A stretch of 64,000 bases of DNA from Salinicoccus carnicancri Crm (GTDB lineage: Bacteria > Bacillota > Bacilli > Staphylococcales > Salinicoccaceae). The stretch spans positions 62,001-126,000 of the forward strand of contig NZ_ANAM01000006.1 of assembly GCF_000330705.1 (NCBI RefSeq), written 5' to 3'. The position numbers and the translations under genes were made by a program. The number at the start of each line of letters is the position of its first letter. The first letter of the stretch is position 1. Of this stretch, positions 59,967 to 64,000 are shown piece by piece. The notes below the pieces were generated by a model. That model was not told the origin of the DNA and searched no databases. It saw only the letters and a list, made by a program, of their open reading frames with translations.

Positions 59967-61550
59967 ATGGAGATCGAATGTATGGACTTCCAGCAGGATC
60001 GCTTTACACAGCGTTTCAACGAGGGGGATGAATCCCTGCTTAAATATTACCAGGGCCTCTCCTATGACAAGGAGAGCATCGATACTGTGCTCGGGAGACC
60101 TGTACATAAGCATACAGAGGAGCTTGCCGGCATAATCAGGAGCGAAATGTCGCCATATGGACTGAGCAGGTCCCAGGAAGATAATATAGAAAGACTGGGG
60201 AAAGGGCAGCGTGTGGTCATCGGCGGCCAGCAGGCGGGCCTTTTTATGAGTCCGGCATATATCATCCACAAGATCATCACCCTCCTGGTGCTGGTCGAGG
60301 AAATAAAGAAAGACCATGGCTACGAGGCAGTTCCCGTATTCTGGGTAGCCGGTGAGGACCATGATTTTGAAGAGGTGAACCATACACATATATATGACGG
60401 CGACCACAGAAGGAAGCGCAAAATATCATATAAGCCGAATCTCTCGGTGCCGATGAGCCTCGGGTTCTACAAGTATGATAAGGCCGAGATGAAAAGGGTC
60501 CTGTACAGGATTGCAGAAAGCTGCGGTGATTCAGATTTCCTGAAAGGCAAAAAGGACGAAGTCGAGAGGATGATAGAGTCGAACGACTACTGGACGGAAC
60601 TTTTCCACGCGCTCGTCCATGATACATTCAAAGATGAAGGGCTGCTCATATTCAATGCCCACTCAAAGAAGGTCCGCCAGCTTGAGATTCCCATGTTCGA
60701 GGCGATGATCCAAAGACGCAAGGAGATGGATGCCGCCTTCAGGGAAGGGCAGGCTGCCTTCGACAGGGAAGCGGGCATAGACAGGATGATAGAAACGGAC
60801 ACGAATGTTCACTTGTTCACCGGTTCCGAGTACACTCGTACATTGCTGACATATGAAGAAGGCAGATTCATCTCGGACGAGGCTCCGGCAGACGAGCGGG
60901 AACTTATGAGACGTCTCGGGGAAACGCCGGAAACGTTCAGCAACAATGTTGTGACCCGGCCGCTCATGCAGGAGATGCTCTTCAATACCCTTATTTTTGC
61001 AGGCGGCGGTGCAGAGGTGAAATACTGGGGTGAACTCCATAAAGTGTTTGAAACATTCGATGTGCCGATGCCGATCGTCTTGAAACGTATGGAGATTGTC
61101 CACGAAGACATGCGGATTGAAAAGCTCAAGGACGAGTATGGGCTGGCGCTTTCTGCCGGAATGCCCGATGATATTGGAAGAAGCAAGGAGGCGCTCATCG
61201 AATCGCATACCGACATCGCCTTCCTCGATGAAGTGGAGGAAATCGGGGGAAGGCTGGCCCGGGACTACACCGACCTCAAAGAAAAGGAGGGAGGGCAGTA
61301 CCGGCAGCTTATAGAAGCGAATATGAAGGCGCACCAGAAGCAGCTGGACTACCTCAAAAGGAGATATCAGCTCACAGTCCGACGCAGTCTGCGCCGGCAA
61401 TTGAATGACCTTGACGAAGTGGCGGAGAAACTGATGCCGGGCGGTGCGCTTCAGGAACGTGTGTATCATCCATGGATGTTCCAGGGACACACCCCCACTC
61501 TCCCTCCACTTTCATACACAACGCAGCTTACAGTCATAAAAACATTGTAA
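59967..61550 (+). CDS. bshC: Bacillithiol synthase (putative cysteine-adding enzyme)
   Basis: BshC joins cysteine to glucosaminyl-malate in the last step of bacillithiol synthesis, the main low-molecular-weight thiol of this group. The 527-residue protein has the conserved VVIGGQQAGLFMSPAYIIHK and VPVFWVAGEDHDFEEVNHT segments, and the coiled-coil region with EANMKAHQKQLDYL near 450. The ATG at 59967 has GAAGGAG seven bases upstream. It sits just before mraZ, as in Bacillus and Staphylococcus. Confidence 0.93.
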   Translation: MEIECMDFQQDRFTQRFNEGDESLLKYYQGLSYDKESIDTVLGRPVHKHTEELAGIIRSEMSPYGLSRSQEDNIERLGKGQRVVIGGQQAGLFMSPAYIIHKIITLLVLVEEIKKDHGYEAVPVFWVAGEDHDFEEVNHTHIYDGDHRRKRKISYKPNLSVPMSLGFYKYDKAEMKRVLYRIAESCGDSDFLKGKKDEVERMIESNDYWTELFHALVHDTFKDEGLLIFNAHSKKVRQLEIPMFEAMIQRRKEMDAAFREGQAAFDREAGIDRMIETDTNVHLFTGSEYTRTLLTYEEGRFISDEAPADERELMRRLGETPETFSNNVVTRPLMQEMLFNTLIFAGGGAEVKYWGELHKVFETFDVPMPIVLKRMEIVHEDMRIEKLKDEYGLALSAGMPDDIGRSKEALIESHTDIAFLDEVEEIGGRLARDYTDLKEKEGGQYRQLIEANMKAHQKQLDYLKRRYQLTVRRSLRRQLNDLDEVAEKLMPGGALQERVYHPWMFQGHTPTLPPLSYTTQLTVIKTL

Positions 61551-61561
61551 TGACGGTTGTT

Positions 61562-61601
61562 AAAGACAGTTCTTCCAAAGTCGGAAGAACTGTCTTTTTT
61601 A
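61562..61601 (+). terminator. Terminator of bshC
   Basis: A perfect 15-bp stem, AAAGACAGTTCTTCC with its complement at 61583-61597, is followed by T. Confidence 0.88.
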
Positions 61602-61639
61602 TTGTCTGAGAATAAAATAAGACGAACGGCATAGAAATT

Positions 61640-61669
61640 GTGGTATGAAGTGGGGAGATGTGGTAAATT
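61640..61669 (+). promoter_or_regulatory. MraZ box: three GTGG repeats at 10-bp spacing
   Basis: GTGG starts at 61640, 61650 and 61660, exactly one helical turn apart, 26-55 bases upstream of the mraZ start. MraZ rings bind arrays of such T/GGGG-type direct repeats with 10-bp spacing in their own promoter, so autoregulation is likely. Confidence 0.65.
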
Positions 61670-61694
61670 ATTTATAGAGGCGGAGGTGATGGAC

Positions 61695-62126
61695 ATGTTC
61701 ATGGGAGAATTCAGGCACCAGCTCGATACAAAAGGAAGAATGATTGTTCCGAGCAGGTTCCGTGACGAATTGAAAGAACAGTTCATCATCACTCGTGGTC
61801 TTGATAAATGCCTGTTTGGATATACTATGGATGAATGGGCAAAGATCGAAGAGAAAATGAAGGCATTGCCGCTGACCAAAAAAGACGCAAGAAAATTCAT
61901 GAGGCTGTTCTTTTCGGGTGCAACAGCTGTGGAGCTTGACAAACAGGGCAGGATCAATATCCCCCAGAACCTGAGGGATTACGCAGGATTGACAAAGGAA
62001 TGCACGGTCATCGGCGTTTCCGGACGTATTGAAATCTGGGATTCTGCGGAGTGGGACGCTTTCTATGATGAATCCGAAGAGAATTTTGAAAACATTGCAG
62101 AAGATTTAATCGACTTTGATCTATAG
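61695..62126 (+). CDS. mraZ: Transcriptional regulator MraZ
   Basis: MraZ is a ring-forming AbrB-like DNA-binding protein that controls the dcw cluster. The 143-residue protein starts [23 protein letters not shown] and has the second repeat [21 protein letters not shown] (two SpoVT/AbrB domains). The ATG at 61695 has GGAGGTGAT upstream; in-frame ATGs and earlier codons lie too near to it. First gene of mraZ-rsmH-ftsL-pbp1. Confidence 0.95.
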   Translation: MFMGEFRHQLDTKGRMIVPSRFRDELKEQFIITRGLDKCLFGYTMDEWAKIEEKMKALPLTKKDARKFMRLFFSGATAVELDKQGRINIPQNLRDYAGLTKECTVIGVSGRIEIWDSAEWDAFYDESEENFENIAEDLIDFDL

Positions 62127-62137
62127 GGTGTGAAAGA

Positions 62138-63067
62138 ATGTTCAGGCACGAAACCGTTCTATTGGAAGAAACAGTGGATGGACTGGATGTACATCCGGAG
62201 GGTATCTATGTGGATGCCACCCTGGGCGGCGGAGGCCACTCCGAATATCTTCTTGACAAGCTGACAACAGGCAGGCTGATTGCATTCGACCAGGATGCGA
62301 CGGCCATAAAGAATGCTGAGGGGAAATTCAGGGGACGGGAAAATCTGACGCTGATCCATTCCAATTTTGAAAATCTGCAGGAAGAACTCGACAGGATAAA
62401 TGTACATAAAATTGATGGTATTTTATACGATCTCGGGGTATCGAGCCCGCAGTTCGATGTAACAGAACGGGGGTTCAGCCATTCCAGGGAAGCGAGGCTG
62501 GATATGAGGATGGACCAGAGCCGTGACCTCGATGCACATGAAATAGTCAACAGCTATTCATATGAACAGCTCGTCAGCATCTTTTTCCGATACGGAGAGG
62601 AGAAGTTCTCCAAAAAGATTGCGAGAGAAATAGAGCGCAGGCGGGCTGAAGCTCCGATTGAGACGACCACAGAGCTGACTGAAATAATCAAATCGCAGAT
62701 TCCGCATAAGTTCAGAAGAACGGGCGGGCATCCTGCCAAACGTGTTTTCCAGGCACTGCGCATTGCAGTGAATGACGAACTCGGTGTGTTTGAACGTTCG
62801 CTTGAACAGGCGATAGAGCTCCTCGATAAAGGCGGAAGGGTCTCTGTCATAACGTTCCATTCGCTGGAAGACAGAATATGCAAACAGATGTTCATGGAAT
62901 ATGAGAAGGGTCCGGATCTGCCAAGGAACATGCCGGTGGTGCCGGAGGAATACCAGCCAATCTTAAAGCGGGTCAACAGAAAGCCGATCACGGCTGAAGC
63001 CGGGGCGGTCGAGGATAATCCGCGTGCAAGAAGCGCGAAGTTGCGAGTAGCAGAGAAACAGAGGTAG
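62138..63067 (+). CDS. rsmH: 16S rRNA (cytosine(1402)-N4)-methyltransferase
   Basis: RsmH (MraW) methylates C1402 of 16S rRNA. The 309-residue protein has the opening [16 protein letters not shown]-binding [28 protein letters not shown], and the C-terminal [14 protein letters not shown] and [14 protein letters not shown]. It starts 11 bases after mraZ. GGGTGTGAAAG serves as a modest ribosome binding site. Confidence 0.96.
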   Translation: MFRHETVLLEETVDGLDVHPEGIYVDATLGGGGHSEYLLDKLTTGRLIAFDQDATAIKNAEGKFRGRENLTLIHSNFENLQEELDRINVHKIDGILYDLGVSSPQFDVTERGFSHSREARLDMRMDQSRDLDAHEIVNSYSYEQLVSIFFRYGEEKFSKKIAREIERRRAEAPIETTTELTEIIKSQIPHKFRRTGGHPAKRVFQALRIAVNDELGVFERSLEQAIELLDKGGRVSVITFHSLEDRICKQMFMEYEKGPDLPRNMPVVPEEYQPILKRVNRKPITAEAGAVEDNPRARSAKLRVAEKQR

Positions 63068-63078
63068 GGAGTGTTATC

Positions 63079-63459
63079 ATGGCGGTAGAAAGTTATAGAC
63101 GTAATGTCATGCCTGAGCCCCAGGTTGAACCGAAGACCCGGGAAAAATCCGGCACGAGGACCAGGACACGTGTCGTAAGCCTGAAAAAGGCGGAGACCCT
63201 GGTATATTTGGCACTGTTTGTTTTGATTGCGGCTGCTGCGATTTTTGTGCTATCTTTAAAAATGGAAGCCTATGAGCTGCAGACTGAAAAGGCCCAGCTT
63301 GAAAATGAAATTGCAATCAAGGAAGGCGAGATCAGCGAACTCAGGACGGAAGTGACGGACCTTGCATCCTACGACAGAATATATGAAAAGGCAAATGAAC
63401 TCGGGCTCGATCTGAACAATGGAAATGTAAAGGTTGCTGAGAAGTATGGCAAGGATTAG
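63079..63459 (+). CDS. ftsL: Cell division protein FtsL
   Basis: FtsL is a bitopic divisome protein that works with DivIB/FtsQ and DivIC/FtsB. The 126-residue protein has a basic cytoplasmic part (about 1-38), one membrane helix (about 41-60) and an external coiled coil (about 62-95) with ELQTEKAQLENEI heptads. GGGAG precedes the ATG. Its last 14 bases overlap the pbp1 start. Confidence 0.88.
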   Translation: MAVESYRRNVMPEPQVEPKTREKSGTRTRTRVVSLKKAETLVYLALFVLIAAAAIFVLSLKMEAYELQTEKAQLENEIAIKEGEISELRTEVTDLASYDRIYEKANELGLDLNNGNVKVAEKYGKD

Positions 63460-64000
63460 ATTCAAGCTTGGCGATAAAACAAAAAGACTATCTGTCGGTG
63501 CGCTCCTAATTTATCTTGGTATAGGAGTGCTTTTTGTTTGCATATTTTGGCAATTCAGCTATTTAATGATTGTCAAAACACTGGATGACGAAGATCTGGT
63601 GGCACACGGGCAGGACAAATTTTCACGTTCTGCCGAAATGGAGTCCGAACGCGGACAAATAACCGACAGGGAAGGGAACGTGCTTGCGAGCGACATGGAA
63701 TCCTACCGTCTGGCGCTCATAACAGACTCTGACTATCCGAATCATGTCACGGATCCGGAAAAAGCGGCTGAAACACTTGCCGGTGTGATAGATATGGAAC
63801 AAAAGGATATCGAAGCCCGTATCAAAGAGGGAATTGACAAGGAGCAGTTCCAGGTGGAATTCGGCAGGGAAGGCAGGGACCTTTCCTATAATCAGAAGAA
63901 GACGCTCGAGGAATCCGGGACCGCCGGGCTGGTCTTCGTACCTGAGACGAGGCGTTTCTACCCGAACGGTGACTTTGCCTCCCATCTCATCGGCTACGCT
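63446..64000 (+). CDS. pbp1: Penicillin-binding protein 1 (class B), N-terminal part
   Basis: The frame begins at the ATG at 63446 inside ftsL and stays open to the window end, giving 185 residues. A short basic cytoplasmic stretch MARIRFKLGDKTKR is followed by one membrane helix (about 17-40) and the start of the PBP dimerisation domain, with the conserved ERGQITDREGNVLAS and RRFYPNGDFASHLIGY. This is the septal transpeptidase that pairs with FtsW. The transpeptidase active site lies beyond the window. Confidence 0.92.
   Translation, partial: MARIRFKLGDKTKRLSVGALLIYLGIGVLFVCIFWQFSYLMIVKTLDDEDLVAHGQDKFSRSAEMESERGQITDREGNVLASDMESYRLALITDSDYPNHVTDPEKAAETLAGVIDMEQKDIEARIKEGIDKEQFQVEFGREGRDLSYNQKKTLEESGTAGLVFVPETRRFYPNGDFASHLIGYA

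Overview
The window is a stretch of conserved low-GC Gram-positive chromosome, and gene order and sequence place it in the Staphylococcaceae. The runs cydAB-ktrC-rnjA-rpoY-def-pdhABCD, suhB-like/typA/ylaN/ftsW/pycA/ctaA/ctaB and ylbF-ylbG-rsmD-coaD-rpmF-bshC-mraZ-rsmH-ftsL-pbp1 follow the Staphylococcus aureus order. The DNA is clearly richer in G+C than S. aureus (about 33%), and a complete caa3-type cytochrome c oxidase (ctaCDEF) follows ctaB, where S. aureus relies on quinol oxidases. This fits a Salinicoccus/Jeotgalicoccus-type relative; the genus is inference. No rRNA, tRNA, IS element, prophage, CRISPR array or origin is visible.

Layout. 1-3105: end of a membrane protein gene, hutG, an RlmI-type methyltransferase and a small DUF697-like protein. 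3334-5327: ptsHI. 5519-10029: an MFS transporter, cydAB and ktrC. 10083-13139 (mostly minus strand): rnjA, rpoY, a 32-residue basic peptide gene and def, with one small plus-strand gene between. 13253-20407: ykyA, pdhABCD, a UPF0223 gene and a DUF4064 membrane protein. 20456-33813: a TetR regulator divergent from a BASS-family transporter plus ilvD, then a T-box-controlled ilvBN-ilvC-leuABCD-dehydratase operon. 33923-42145: small conserved genes around an inositol-phosphatase-family gene, a split NERD gene, typA, ylaH, ylaN, ftsW and an unrecognised gene. 42298-53519: pycA, ctaA (minus), ctaB, ctaCDEF, ctaG and ctaM. 53603-61550: yugN-, ylbF-, ylbG-type genes, a GDPD gene, rsmD, coaD, tmcAL, yceD-rpmF, a GNAT gene and bshC. 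61695-64000: start of the division and cell-wall (dcw) cluster (mraZ, rsmH, ftsL, pbp1, which runs off the end).

The genes mostly concern the fate of pyruvate and electrons. PTS phosphotransfer yields pyruvate, which goes to acetyl-CoA (PDH), oxaloacetate (PycA) or branched-chain amino acids (IlvB/IlvN/IlvC/IlvD, Leu enzymes). Electrons leave through cytochrome bd (CydAB) or the heme A-dependent caa3 oxidase. CcpA-type cre sites lie upstream of ilvB, of pycA and, less perfectly, of the transporter-ilvD unit, and suggest common carbon control.

I found no clearly new multi-gene system. The most unusual signals are local. A NERD/zinc-ribbon gene is split exactly at an in-phase A_AAA_AAG slippery heptamer preceded by a Shine-Dalgarno-like sequence. 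The threonine dehydratase gene appears one G short just after its natural start codon. A 32-residue, very basic peptide gene has its own terminator. Two 10-bp-phased dyads precede the pdhA promoter. An 11-bp direct repeat lies between ctaA and ctaB. ftsW starts directly behind a strong terminator. Coordinates and reading frames were worked out by eye; start codons were moved where a ribosome binding site decided the matter.
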